This document shows positions 11,978 to 23,806 of a stretch of DNA of 64,000 nt, piece by piece (the stretch's first letter is position 1; each line of letters starts with the position of its first letter). The stretch lies in assembly GCA_037157565.1 (NCBI GenBank), contig JAZHRO010000013.1, positions 80,717,501-80,781,500 of the forward strand, written 5' to 3'. Below the pieces are notes generated by a model. That model was not told the origin of the DNA and did not search any database. It saw only the letters and a list, made by a program, of their open reading frames with translations. Origin of the DNA: Thalassia testudinum (Eukaryota; Streptophyta; Magnoliopsida; Alismatales; Hydrocharitaceae). The position numbers were made by a program, and so were the translations under genes.

Positions 11978-14900
11978 CTGAAACAAGAAACACCACCCCA
12001 TTAGAATAGCCATGCAGCAGTTGCAGGTTTTTTTGTGGTATGCTATTCGGATAATAAATATAAGGTCAATTGTATATAAGTTTAACCGTAAAAAAGACAT
12101 AAGTTGGATACGTTGATGAAAAAATGGAATAATTTATGATATATAATATGACATATCAATGACATGTATATGAAAACAGATAAAGACTCTTAACTGATCA
12201 TCTGCAAATAAATCCCAATACCTGATTGGGAAGATAAAAATTATTTCAGACAAGTAGATATGTCTTACTTGCTAAACAAAAATTAATTTTCAGAAAACCT
12301 AAATACTTGAGCAATGTATATGATTACTCAGATCATGCACATCAGAAAGTTTAAAGTGAGATACACATCGATGTACCTACTCAGTGCCACTTACAAAAGC
12401 GTACAGAATATTTCATATGCATTACATGAATGGAGGGTCCAGATGTATAAGGTTTTGAATGTTTATCGGTTGTGTTTCGTGGTGGAAAGGTAAACCTTGC
12501 TCATACCAAACTCACATACTCAAATATATAAAAACTTGTAATGATTTCCATATCAACAGAGATCATACTCTTTCCTGTGACATGACATTTCATAAGTCAG
12601 TATCTCCTTAGTATGACAACCTTTTGTAGCTAATATATCATTCATCTCAGTGAATTTACCAACCTAACCACATCAAGAAGTCACACTTAGAAAGGAATAA
12701 ATACCACCACAACAAATTGAAGAACCGTACCTTTCCAAATTGCAGCATCTTCTCCAAGATTCTGATAGACAGGAGTTGCAGACCAGACAAAATAACCACC
12801 AGGGCGTAATACACGGTTCAGCTCCAGGAGAAGTCGGCCACCTATAAGAAGTTCCGTGATCTTAGAAGCCGGTTAAAGATAACAGGGATGTTAGTTGGAA
12901 CTTGGGACAATATTCTCCACCTATCCACCATTGAGCCCGTTTCATATGGAAATGGATCATTTATGTTCAGAGTGAATAAAAATGAACAAGAACATAGATA
13001 TGATTCTTCATACACGCAAGATCTGCTCCCATCCAAGCACAAATTTAGAAAATAAGGTGGGTCACTTGTACTTTTCTAGACATTAAATTGCTAATTAGAT
13101 TTTAAGAATTTGCTGAAAAAATTCGCAACTTCAAATATGAGAATGTTTTGATTGATATGTGTAACCCAGAAGCAATCAACTGTGTTGACATCTGACACGT
13201 GAACTCTTTTGTACCCTGAAGGATCTATGTCCATACAAAAAACAGTAATAACTCATAAACTGAGCCAAAAGAGAAACAGAACCTTCAGCATGCCAGGGAA
13301 CACGGCAGCGAGCACAGTGGACAAGGTCAAACACCCTGCTGGGGAATGGCAATCGTTGTGTTCCCATCACAGCAGAGATGGCTGGAATCCCTCTTTCAAG
13401 TGCAAACTGAACTTGTGCTTCATGTTCATCCTTGGGTGCGAAGGACATTGTAAGAACATCTCTGTCAAATAGATAACCCCCAAAGCTGGCCACTCCGCAA
13501 CCAACGTCTAGTATCACACGAGTATGCTTTCCCCAGGCAATTCGAGGTACTGCCTGCAAGAGAAATCATAAATGGCTACAGTAGCATCTGAATGTCATTG
13601 CATGTAAAATGTCTCAATGTCCAGCCAACATCCACTATGTTTCAAGTACATATTAAATATGATGTTGATCTTTGCAGAGAGTTCAGACTGGCCCCTCTGA
13701 ATCAAGAATGCACCCGTATGTTAAAATGTAACTTTGGGAATTTTCGATATACCAATTAACAATCCATAAATTTATAGTCACCTGAGAGTAAAAAGTATCC
13801 TCGGACTTAAAATTCCACACGAAGCTCAAAAAAGCATCCAGCTACCCGGATACTAAGCAAGTAGGCGAATTCGGATAGAACTGACCTACCGAAAGACCTG
13901 GGTTGATTGAAGTCAAAGAGACAACGATAACATCCACTACACCCACGACGGCAATAACAATGACTTTACTAGCGCTATTAATAACCAAATAACAAACGTG
14001 CCGAAAAATCCGTAAGGACTGTTGTGAAAGATCTTATGTTATTAGGATATTTCATGTGCTATAAATAAGGAAGAGAGACCCTTGAAGGCCCTCTTCACGT
14101 AATATGGGAGAGAAAACTAGAGACTTTGAACTACCGCTAATTCTAGTGGAAATTTAGGAGCACCACCCTCCCCCCAAACGTACATCCATTACGGTAGAAC
14201 TGAGTCACCATCTCTTGTTTCATTTTTGTGATTGCTTGTGTGTGATTGTTGAGTCGGATCATCCATTTACGAAGAAGCCCGATTAATTGGCACCGTCTAT
14301 GGGAAGCGACTATCATTCGATACCATTTCCGTACTTCAAATCTCAGCAATGGTCCCTACAAGTCACAATTCCTCTCGCGGTGATCCTAAGAAGGTGCCAG
14401 CACAGGCGGAATCGAGCGTCTCAGTATCCAAGAGACGTCCCCAGCCCGTCGGGCCTAGTAAGAAGTCGGCTCAACCTAGCTGGCTACTTGGAGGTTCTTG
14501 GGCAGGATCCCCTCCTCGAGATGCAAGGGAACAACAATACAAGGCCAAACTAGCGGCTCTGAAAGCTGAGCAGCAGTCAGTCGCCAACAAACTCCTTGAG
14601 ATCAAGCAGATCAAGGAGTTAGGCAAAATCCAGCTGAAGGAACTCCAAAGTTCGAGCCCTAAAGACGAACAATTAAAGTGGCGTCGTACGATGGAAGAGG
14701 AGAATGCCTACCTGCGCGAATAGCTCAAAAAGCTAAAATGCGAGCTCAGTAGCCAGAAAGGGGAAGTTCCTCCCAACCTGTCAAAAGCTCTCCACCCGCC
14801 TTCATCAAGGGGGTAGTCCAGGGCTCAACCCATGGCAACCAGCGGCGGAGGCTCAATATCCAAAATCATCCACCAGGTCACCAAGGAAATGAGGGGTATA

Positions 14901-17900
14901 CTTCCACATGGCTACGTCACCACCTACCCCCTTACAGAGGAGGTGATGACATCCCCCTTGTCAGAGAAATTTTAGCAACTCGTCATGGCCCAATATGACG
15001 AGACGACAGACCCCAATAGTTTTGTGGGGAGCTACTGCCAGATGATGTTGGTGCATAGCTGCCCAGACAGGTACTCTGCCGGGTATTCCCATCTTATCTA
15101 TCCGGTATGGCCCATGAGTGGCTTAATAAGCTGCTGGCCAGACAGATCACCTACTTCCAAGAACTGACGAAGTTCTACTAGTACTTTGCGAGGCAGTAAA
15201 GGGTTAGAGACAACCCAGAAAAGCTGTAAAAAAATCCACTAGCGAGAGAATGAACCTTTCCGGTCCTACCTAGATCGATTCAACGCCCAGTTCTTCAAGT
15301 GCAAGAAGCCTCAAAATGCCATAGCCATCCAGTACTTCAAGTCAAGTCTTCTGACCTAGATGTTTTGGTATGACATCAACGACTTCCCGCTTAGAGATAT
15401 GGCGAAGTTGTGGGACAGGGTTACGAGGTTCGTAAAACAGGGCGACTGTTTCCGCTCCCGTAGCCAGCTGGCGGAAGGATATGGAAACAATCTTGGTCCC
15501 GTTGAAGAGGAGAACCTCGGGAGAGCCGACTCCCATATCCATCCGCGAAGGTAATCGCTTTAACAAGCGGAAGGCTAACTTCCAAGATCAGAGAAGCGAC
15601 CGACCCACCAAGGGTCGAAACAATGGACCCTGCCAGACTAGGCGGGAGTTCTATAAAGAGTATACTCCCATGACCATGAACCAGGCGGACATGTTAACGA
15701 AGGTGTGGTCCACCGATAAGGACCTACTACCCTCGCCAATGCCTCCCAAGAAGAAGGCTGAGTTCGGGCCCTAATGCAAGTACTTGGCCTATTTCGTCAA
15801 GCAAATGAGAGCCGAGACAAGAGCAAGAGACCCATAAAGGGTTTAGAAGACTACCACAAGGAGAAGCTCCAGCAGCTTCGAGGAGTCAACATGGTCCTTG
15901 CCACGGACTAAAAGCCAGGCGAGTCAACGACCCACCAGATCTAGCAAGCAATATCTCCTTCGCTTCCCCCGGTAGAGTACTTCAACTAGGTCTTGGTGGC
16001 AATGGCTGCGTTACGCCAGAGTGCTCATCTCCCGTCGCCTGAACCCACGAACACGTAGGTCGAGGTCATTTTCGAGGTCAATGCCATCCTAAGTCAGAAA
16101 GCCACTCCCTCCGGATCGGCACCTCACAATGCGTTCCCCACTCTTCAGTCGAGCAAGAGAGGTTCCGTCAAGCAAGCAGCCTCTAGGCTGTTCGCTTCTC
16201 TACCTAACCTGGTAGAACATATTGACCTGCTCTTAGTGACTCTCCTACAGGCGAGGTAGCTACAACCTAGGCTCCTGGTGGACGAAGGCAACGCCGTTGA
16301 TGTCCTCTTTTGGAAGACTCTACTTAAGCAGGGCTTCAAAGAGGAGCACCTCTGCTCGTCAACTCACCCCGTTGTAGGGTTCAACAATCACAAGGTCATG
16401 TTAAAAGGGGAAATCAGCCTTCCCTTATCTGTTTGCAATGGGAACAGGCACCTAAATAGGATAGCCACATTCATAGTGGTCGGATTGACGATGGCATGTG
16501 ACGGCATCATCGGCCGCCTAACAACCCACACCTTCTGCCTGATCCCTTGCTCGTATTTCTAATTCATATTATTCCAAACTCCTCGAGGAGTAGGAATAGT
16601 ACATGGGGATCAAACGACCGGGCGAGAACTCCTAAGGATCTAGCTGGAATGATCCATGGAGCTAAGACCCCCCAAGCCACAAAAATTGGGGAAGAAGAGA
16701 AGCCAAGTCCAGGCGATCCAGTAGGAAACAAATCTAGCTAATCCTCTTGCGACTTCGAAACTTCAGCTAGGCTCTTCGGCAATGGCTATCCAGTTGTATC
16801 CTGACAACGCTTCCAAGCTCGTTAAGGTCGGAGCAGACCTTGATCCCTCCGAGGTTCAAGAGTTGTTAATCCTGCTCAGGACCAACGCGGACGTATTTGC
16901 TTGGTCCACCAATGACCTACCAAGGGTGAACCCATCTCTAATTCAACACCACCTCAATATTTAAGCAAGCACCCGAGCAGTCAAACAGGCACGTAGGCAC
17001 AAGTCAGCTGAACAGTGGCAAGCGGCTGAGGCTGAAGTCCAGAAGCTCCTTGAAGCGGGCTTCATCGAGGAGTCCTCGTACCCGACATGACTATCAAATG
17101 TGGTCACGGTGAAGAAAGCCAACGGAAAATGTCGAATGTGCATATACTTCACAAACCTGAATGAAGCACGCCCATAGGACAAATCCCCCTTGCCAAAAAT
17201 GAACGCTCTAGTAAACTCCTGCAGTGGTCAATCTCACATATCCTTCCTGGACACCTACAGTGGATACCATTAGATCAACCATACTCCAGTAGACAGACCT
17301 TATACTTCGTTCATAACAGATAGGGATCTGTTTTAGTATAGAGTCATACCCTTTGACTTGAAAAATGCTGAAGCAACTTACCAGCGCCTTGTAGATATAA
17401 TTTTTTTTTTCATTTACTAGGAAAATCATTTGAAGTGTACATAGATGATATATTGGTGAAGGGATCAAACTTTCCTCAACACTTAGAATATTTGGCAGAA
17501 ATGTTCCATGTCTTAAGGAACACCCGCCTTCGCTTAAATCCTGAAAAGTGTGTATTTGGGGTTTCAGCCTGAAAATTCTTGGGGTTCTTGGTTTCCAATA
17601 GAGGAATCGAAGCCAACCCCGACACGATTCAGGCAATTGTGACCTTGGAACCACCAAGTACACTTAAAGGGATGCAACCATTAGTCGGCAAAATCACCTC
17701 TTTAGGGCGATTCTTATCTCGATCTTCTGACAAATGCCTTCCCTTCTTTGAGTGTATAAAAAAGAGTAAAAGCTATACGGCCGCCCATTGGACTCGCCAT
17801 TGCCAAAAGGCTTTAGAGGAAGTAAAGGAAGCACTCAGAAGTTACCCCATCCTGACGGCTCCTAAGCCTGGGGAATCTCTTTACTTATACCTGGCAACGT

Positions 17901-20900
17901 CTATGTCCGCCGTCAACGCCGTCTTAGTCGACGAACGAGAAGGGGAGCAACGACCAATATACTTAATCAGCAAGACCTATTAAGGCGTCGAAGCTAGATA
18001 TACGGTCATTGAGAAACTTGGACTGGCTTTGTTGATCGCTGCCAGAAAACTACGTCTGTACTTCCAAGCCCATACCATAGTAGTCCTATCTGACTACCCC
18101 CTACGGCAAATAATACACAAACCCACGGGGTCAGCACGATAAATAAAGTAGGCTTTGGAATTGGCAGAATTTGACATCCAATACTAGCCGAGGAGATCAA
18201 TCAAAGGACAAGTTTTGGTAGACTTTGTGGCGGAATTTACAGACCCGGATGCCTCCCTAACTCTGCCCTGAAAGCTATATGTTGACAGCTCATCCATGAC
18301 AACCGGGTATGGGGCCGACATAGCCTTGACCGCCCCAGACGGCGTTACTCATAAGTACGCCATTAAACTTGTCTTCCCAGCATCCAACAATCAGGCGAAA
18401 AATGAGGCCATATTAACCAACATCCGGATAGAATCAAGAGGCATCTCCTCGCTGGAAGTCTACACAGATTCCCAGTTGGTCGCCAATCAAATCAATGGCG
18501 AGTACCAACCCCAGGATCCAAATATGATCTTGTATGCCGACAAGGTCAAGGAGGAACTGTCGAATTTCAAGGCCACCTCCATCAAGTGAATACCTCAATC
18601 TGACAACCCCCTAGCGGATGCCTTAACCCGCCTAGCCTTGACGATCCCGCTTGAGCAAGAGGTGGATATCTGTCTTCAAACTTTGAAGGAGTCAACAGTA
18701 CTTGCTCCAAAGATATTCACCATAGAGCAATCCGCATCATGGATGACACCTATTATCACCTACCTAAACACAGGTAAGCTGCCCTAAGGAAACCACAGCC
18801 CAAGACATTCCGCCTGAAGGTCTCCAGGTACACCTTAATAAAGGGGTAATTGTACAAGCGAGGGTATTCCAACCCCTTGTTGCGTTGCCTTACAAAAGAG
18901 GAGGCATCTCAGGCTCTCTAAGAAGCCCACGGAGGTATATGCGAAAACCATGAAGGGTACAAGGCACTCTTGGCCCAGCTGTTCCAGGCAAGGTATTTCT
19001 GGCCCTAGATGAAGTAGCAATGCAAGGAATTCGTGCGCAAGTGTGACAAGTACTAACAGTTTGCTACCCTACACCACTTGTCGCCTAGAAAGTTAGTACC
19101 TATCATGTCACCCATCTCCTTTGCCAAATAGGGCATGGACTTCATAGGGCATTTCCGCCAACCCTGACTTAGAAGCAAGTCATATTGGTGGCGGTGGACT
19201 ATTTCTGCAAGTGGGTCAAGGTTGAGGCCATGGCCAGCCCAACAGCCAACAAGATCATCTCGTTCGTCCAGAAAAATATCATAGCTCGATACAAGATACC
19301 TTAGTGCATTGTCACAGACAATGGTATCTAGTTCTCTTATAAAAAGTTCAAAGAATTTTACACCAACTGGGAGATTCACCTATGCTTTACGTCTATGGGT
19401 CACCCCCAAGTAAATGGGCAGGCGGAGGTAACAAACCATACAATTATCTTAGCCCTAAAACACCGACTAGATTCAGCCAAAAGGAGGTGGGCGGACGAGC
19501 TGCCAGATGTACTGTGGGGCTACAGGACCTGCTAAAGGGCTTCCACAGGCCACACATCATCCAATCTTGTGTACAGCATGGAAGCCCGACTACCTATAGA
19601 GACGATCCTCCCCACCAACCAGACACAACTATATGACCCCGTCACCAATGATGATCAAGTTCGCTTAGCCTTAGACTTCATGGATAAGCTAAGAGAGAAA
19701 GCGTTGGAAGCGACGCTTAAATACAAGGAAGCCATAACAGTTGCCTACAACAGGCGGGTGTGCAAGCGAAAGTTTTTGGAAGGAGACTTAGTCTTACACA
19801 AAAGTGAAGTTTCCATGTCAAGTCACTCGAGCAGAAAGTTAGACGCGCCATGGGAGGGACTTTATAAAATTCGTAAAGATAGTCCAAGCGAATTCTACGA
19901 ATTACAAACCCTAGGCAGTAGGACAATCCCTCGTACTTGGCATGCGAGTAATCTACATTTGTATCATGTATAAAAAGAAAGAGAAAAGACAATAAAGATA
20001 ACCCCCTAAGGGTGGTTCCCCCCTTGAGGGGTGCGGATTTTGAAAAAATGAAATCTCACATATTGCAGTGCAGATTTCAAAAATCCCACCAAAATCGAAA
20101 TAACCTCGGTCATCATTACAAGCATTAAATGCCCTTACAAGCGTATCATTTCGCCGCAATAATAGTGATCATGTCGCTGACAAGCATGACATTTGAGGCA
20201 GTTACGTCTCATCATGACGGCAATTAATGCCCGTCCTGTCACATAACAAGACAAAATCAACTCCCACAATGATTGACCACCACTTGTGGAAGGTGACGTA
20301 TACGTTACATTTTTATCCAGGATGCTAGCCTCTTTAGGCCAGCAGGGGACCTAGGCGCCGATATGCCTACGTTCCCTAAATCATATGCTGACCTCCTAAG
20401 GCCAGCAGGAACTCAGCGGACGTGCCTACGTTCCTTGTATCAAATGTTGACCTCTTAAGGCCGACAAGATCTCATGTGGAACACGCCTACGTTCTTTCTA
20501 TTATTATTATTATTATATGTTAACCTCTTAAGGCTAACAGGAACACATGTGGGATACGCCCACGTTCCATATATATTTCAATGGTTATGCATCACATGAT
20601 TAGAGGCATCTTGCCCGCCTGAAGTTAAAACTTCCCCTTTATGACAAATGCTTACCCCGCTTGAAAGACAACTGGGAAATTGTTTGGGGGCATCGTATAC
20701 TGCAAAGTTTTAAGTAGCTTGACTATTCTCTCAACAGCATCCGCTAACTAGAGAGTAGAGGCATATGATGAAGGGCAAAAAGTGTCATCAAACTTAAAAT
20801 TCTGTACGAAGCCCAAAAAATGATTCGGCTACTCGGATTCTAGGCAAACAAGTGGATCTGACTTCGTCCAACCTGCCTACGCTCAGGCGGATCCAGATAG

Positions 20901-23806
20901 GACCGACCCACCGAAGGACCCAAGTTGACTGGGGTCAAAGAGGTGGCGATAACACCCACTACGCCCACGACGGCAGTAATGATGGTGTTGCCAGTGCTCT
21001 TAATAGCCAAATAACGGATGTGCCGAAGAATCCGCGAGGATCGTTATGGAAGATCTTACATTGTTAAGATATTTCATGTGCTATAAATAAGGAAGAGAGA
21101 CCCTTAAAGGTCCTCTTCATGCAATCTGGGACAGAGAAAACTAGAGACTTTATACTTCCGCTAATTCTAGTGGAAATTCGAGAACACCCCCCCCCCCCAG
21201 ACGTACACCTCTTGGGGTAGAACTGGGTCACCAACTCTCTTATCTCTTTTCTGTGATTGTTGAGTCAAATTCTCCGTTTACGAAGGAGCCGGATCATCAC
21301 CTAAAGCTAAGTGAACATGAATGCAAGACGTACCCATATTTTGAGTAGGAAGTGATGCTAGTCACTTGTGTGTAAAAGATTGATGCCCTATCTTGATTTT
21401 CTCAAGGTTTGGATTTTCTAGACAAGCATATAAAAATCACATCCCATGTGGAAATAAGTTCACTGATAGATCTTTTAACCATGGAATTCATATATTGATT
21501 TTATTATTTACTGGAAGTTGGCACTACAATTAAGCATTGTTCTTTGTTATCTTCAACAGGATACTCACTTTAAAAGTTTATCTCTAGATTGAGGAATTAT
21601 CTTTTCTAGTTTTTGTTATAACAAAAAAAAAATCCACATTTAGACCTCCCCATAGGAATACTTTCTACAGGACGACATAGGTATCTAAGCTTTTAAAAGT
21701 CAGACTGCATTAAAAAGGGTAAATTGTGTCAAGTTTTGCCGATCCAAACGTCCCTTTCATAAAATGGGTGTCTTCTAAAATGGCAAGTGTTTAAGCACAA
21801 AATTTGCCCTTTCTATAATGCTTTTTGCCATTAGAGACCAAGGGCAAATATGGTCTCGATGCAAATCTGTACACATGGTTGGACAAAAATGGAAAATCAA
21901 CATTTGTCAGCGAGATTCAGAAGAAGGATCTAGCATTCTTGTTTCTTCAGATCTGATCTATTTTGCTTTCGTGGGCGATAGTACTTTTAATCCATCTGTA
22001 GTTCAGAGTTAAAAGCTAACATTTTATGAGGCCAGGAAAACAACACAATACTCTAATTGGTAACATTTTAAAAGGCAAAGGGCTATGATATAAGGGATCT
22101 ATATGCAATCATGCACGGCTCCATGAAAATAGCCGAAGACAGCAGGGCTATCACTGCATGAGAATTCAACAGCAGAGTAAAAGACGGAAGTTACAAGGTC
22201 CGACGGTTCAATGCGTCTGTCTTATCACTTTTGGTTTGGTTGAATCGTCATCTTATTCGTTTTTTTGCAAAATTAAACTCCTCTATTTCCGTCAACTTGG
22301 GAAAAAATTGACAATATTTCACATGTCATTGCAGCCTTCCCAAGCCATATGACACCTCCCTCTTTGAATTTTTCTCCTAACCAAATCGAACGGGCACATA
22401 TAGCAAATCCGCAACATCGATTTTGGGGCACCTTATCGCAACAAGAACCTAGAGAATCTAGGCATATCAACTTCAGGATCCCATCATCATTACATAGCGA
22501 ATCTAGACAATGTAAGCTTCATGATCTCACTATTACCTTCTGAATGAAATCAATGTAATGAAGGGCCCCATGGATGAACTGGGTCCCCCCTCCAGGGAAT
22601 TCGAGGTACTCCCCCATCACCTTCACCCAGTTCTGGTGCCCCTTCACCGCCACGAGCTTCGTGTGTGGCACATTGTTGTACCAGATCTACATCACAAACA
22701 CACGCACAAAAGAGCGCATCGTCATGCATACACCATCCTCAGGCATAAGTACATCAGTGCACATAAAAAAACCAAACAAACTCCCACCTCCAAAGCCTCA
22801 CCTTGTCCCTACTCCTGGGCCACTCAATGCTCCTCCTGTACCCCTTGGGCAGCGGCACGAGGCACGCCGGCCCTTCGTCGGGGCAATGCCGCTCGCGGTG
22901 CTCGAAGTGCCCGGTTATGTGCACCTTCTTCAGTGCCTCCACATTGTCAAGGCAAGGGATGTAGTCAGCCCCGGCAGTGGTGTTACAGATCTCCCAATTG
23001 CGCCCGCCAGCCCCCTCGCTCTCCTCCCCGCCAGCCTCGTCGCTCTGCAGGCTGTAAGAGGAGTCGTTCTTGCTCCCTCCATAATCATCCTCCCCTCCAC
23101 CAACACCAACACCACCACCGCCACCGACCTTCTCCATCTGCCTGCTCTCCACACTCCCCTGCTCCTCCTCCTCCTCCTCCCCCTTTGCAGCCTCCTCTAC
23201 TTCTCCCCCACCCACCCCGTCTTCGCTCCGCGCCTTCTCCGAAGAGGGCTTCCCTTCTTCTTCCCGCTCCACCTTACTGCGCCTCTCCACATCACTGTGC
23301 TTCTCCTCCTCACTTACAACAGCTTCCTCACTCCTCTGCTTCTCTTCCTCTTCCTCGATCCTCTGCTTCTCGTGCACCTCCTCCTCGATCCTCTGCTTCT
23401 CGTGCACCTCCTCCTCCTTCACGACCTCCTCGATCCTCTGCTTCTCCTCCTCGTTGTCGAGGTCGTGCTGCTGCTCGTCCTCCTCCTGATCTGCCTTGAT
23501 TGCGTCGCCGGGGAGGTTGCCGGGGTTGTCGTCGAAGGCGGAGGAGGAAGGAATGGGTTTGGAGGAGGAGGAGGAGGAGGAGGAGGAGGAGGAGTGGGAG
23601 GAGTGGGGGGAGAAGGAGGAGCGGAGGGAGAGGCGTGTGGAGGAGACGGAGGTGGAGGTGGAGGTGGAGGTGGAGGTGGAGGTGGAGGAGGAGGTGAGCA
23701 TCCAAACGCCGAGGGTGCAGAAGGCGAGAAAGGTGACGGCGGTGAGTATGGAGAAGCACGAGGAAGTGGAAGGGCGCTTCTTCCTACCAACTCCGAAGCT
23801 CGCCAT
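11803..23806 (-). CDS. PMT: PMT24/25/26/27-like putative methyltransferase, exons 1-5 (3' end outside window)
   Basis: Minus-strand exons are 23806-22802, 22686-22537, 13553-13283, 12841-12731 and 11977-11803. Joined, they give about 570 codons without a stop, with GT-AG introns and consistent phases. The protein is a type II membrane protein: short basic N-terminus, one membrane segment (residues about 17-37), a long Ser/Thr/Glu-rich stem (about 40-245), then the conserved DUF248/PMT methyltransferase domain with [14 protein letters not shown] and LPKGY motifs and the SAM motif [13 protein letters not shown] near residue 400. The family acts in the Golgi; members such as QUA2/QUA3 methylate pectin, but the substrate of the 24-27 subgroup is not settled. 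Roughly 200 C-terminal residues should lie left of the window beyond a transposon-filled intron. It could be dead if those exons are lost. Confidence 0.88.
12731..12841 (-). CDS. PMT: PMT-like gene exon 4
   Basis: Encodes [20 protein letters not shown] and [17 protein letters not shown], the LxRVLRPGG strand after the SAM pocket. Acceptor AG 12843-12842, donor GT 12730-12729, phase 1. Confidence 0.92.
13283..13553 (-). CDS. PMT: PMT-like gene exon 3 (SAM-binding domain)
   Basis: Begins [20 protein letters not shown] after acceptor TTGCAG. It carries SAM motif I (DVGCG), then [19 protein letters not shown] and [10 protein letters not shown]. Donor GT at 13282-13281, phase 1. No stop or indel is seen. 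Confidence 0.92.
13783..14285 (+). repeat. 5' LTR of the Tat element
   Basis: Starts TGAGAGTAAAAAGTATCC and ends CCCGATTA next to the primer site. Relative to the 3' LTR it lacks about 30 bp corresponding to sequence near 20850-20890. TATAAATA at 14060-14067. Confidence 0.85.
14060..14067 (+). promoter_or_regulatory. TATA box of the Tat 5' LTR
   Basis: TATAAATA in GTGCTATAAATAAGG, kept in the 3' LTR at 21082-21089. Confidence 0.65.
14286..14303 (+). other. Primer-binding site of the Tat element
   Basis: ATTGGCACCGTCTATGGG directly follows the 5' LTR. It matches the ATTGGCGCCGTCTGTGGG type common in plant gypsy elements with one or two changes. Confidence 0.7.
14349..15775 (+). pseudogene. 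Tat gag, degenerate
   Basis: A coiled-coil-like stretch ([20 protein letters not shown]) is followed by the capsid region: [63 protein letters not shown]. In-frame TAG codons near 14721, 14973, 15179 and 15358 and a frameshift break it. Several of the TAGs sit where Gln or Trp would fit. Confidence 0.75.
16230..16560 (+). pseudogene. Tat aspartic protease remnant
   Basis: [20 protein letters not shown] is the family active-site block, in which DxGSSVDILF is usual; here the small residue after Asp is Glu. It continues [15 protein letters not shown] and TFIVV. The active site looks lost. Confidence 0.65.
16782..17985 (+). pseudogene. Tat reverse transcriptase and first RNase H, degenerate
   Basis: [20 protein letters not shown] begins the RT, with [35 protein letters not shown] and the catalytic YIDDILVKG near 17438-17465. 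The connection region follows with [27 protein letters not shown] and the first RNase H start ([15 protein letters not shown]). Stops near 16963, 17088, 17175, 17272 and 17571 disrupt it. Confidence 0.85.
17986..18660 (+). pseudogene. Tat second (archaeal-type) RNase H region
   Basis: VDFVAEFT is followed by [31 protein letters not shown] and [19 protein letters not shown]. These are the three conserved blocks of the extra RNase H of Tat elements (Asp in YVDxSS, Glu replaced by Lys in NQAKNEA, Asp in YTDSQL). The replaced Glu would be catalytic, so activity is unlikely even without stops. Confidence 0.75.
18780..19972 (+). pseudogene. Tat integrase, degenerate
   Basis: The zinc region (EEAS near 18900, [21 protein letters not shown]) leads to the core. 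Phrases [27 protein letters not shown]-like sequence and VNGQAE appear in two frames. The C-terminal part at 19569-19973 reads [28 protein letters not shown] and ends [10 protein letters not shown]. Confidence 0.75.
20328..20582 (+). repeat. Four tandem copies of a ~60-bp unit in the Tat 3' region
   Basis: The core GCCTACGTTC recurs at 20365, 20424 and 20485, and as CGCCCACGTTC at 20558. Each copy begins with a GCTGACCTCTTAAGGCCAGCAGG-like block (shown with variation). Spacing is 59, 61 and 73 bp; the last gap is lengthened by an ATT microsatellite at 20500-20515. Confidence 0.8.
20769..21296 (+). repeat. 3' LTR of the Tat element
   Basis: Starts TGAAGGGCAAAAAGTGTC and ends CCGGATCA before the TSD TCACC. 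It aligns with the 5' LTR, including the TATA box (21082-21089), GGAAGAGAGACCCTT and the conserved GTCACC leader. A C-run of 11 lies near 21187. Confidence 0.85.
21302..22536. other. PMT intron 2, remainder
   Basis: Ordinary AT-rich intronic sequence between the Tat element and exon 2. No frame or repeat is evident. The other end of the same intron is 13554-13777. Confidence 0.6.
22537..22686 (-). CDS. PMT: PMT-like gene exon 2 (50 codons)
   Basis: Translates as [20 protein letters not shown] and on to FPGGGTQF and HYIDFIQK, the block immediately before the SAM-binding domain in all PMT proteins. Acceptor AG at 22688-22687, donor GT at 22536-22535, phase 0 on both sides. Confidence 0.9.
22802..23806 (-). 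CDS. PMT: PMT-like gene exon 1 (335 codons)
   Basis: Starts [15 protein letters not shown], then the membrane anchor ending GVWMLTSS. A Ser-Thr hexanucleotide run (23650-23690), a Ser run (near 23560-23595) and a Glu-rich stem with repeated KQRIEE units follow. The conserved entry [19 protein letters not shown] and HYEHRERHC-type sequence (here [20 protein letters not shown]) comes next. Splice donor AAG/GTGAGG at 22802/22801, phase 0. The exon is strongly GC-rich. Confidence 0.9.

Larger units (their letters stand above)
13783..21296 (+). mobile_element. Tat-clade Ty3/gypsy retrotransposon in PMT intron 2
   Basis: Both LTRs (13783-14285 and 20769-21296) and a perfect 5-bp target duplication TCACC (13778-13782 and 21297-21301) define a 7.5-kb element. 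Order: LTR, primer site, gag, protease, RT, RNase H, a second RNase H-like domain, integrase, repeat-rich 3' region, LTR. A second, archaeal-type RNase H before integrase is a Tat trait. Numerous in-frame TAG stops, often where Gln or Trp is expected, show decay. Without it, intron 2 would be about 1.5 kb. It lies antisense to the host gene. Confidence 0.9.

Noticed and set aside
12842..13042. 66-codon minus-strand frame
   Set aside because: Falls in intron 3 of the PMT-like gene between good splice sites.
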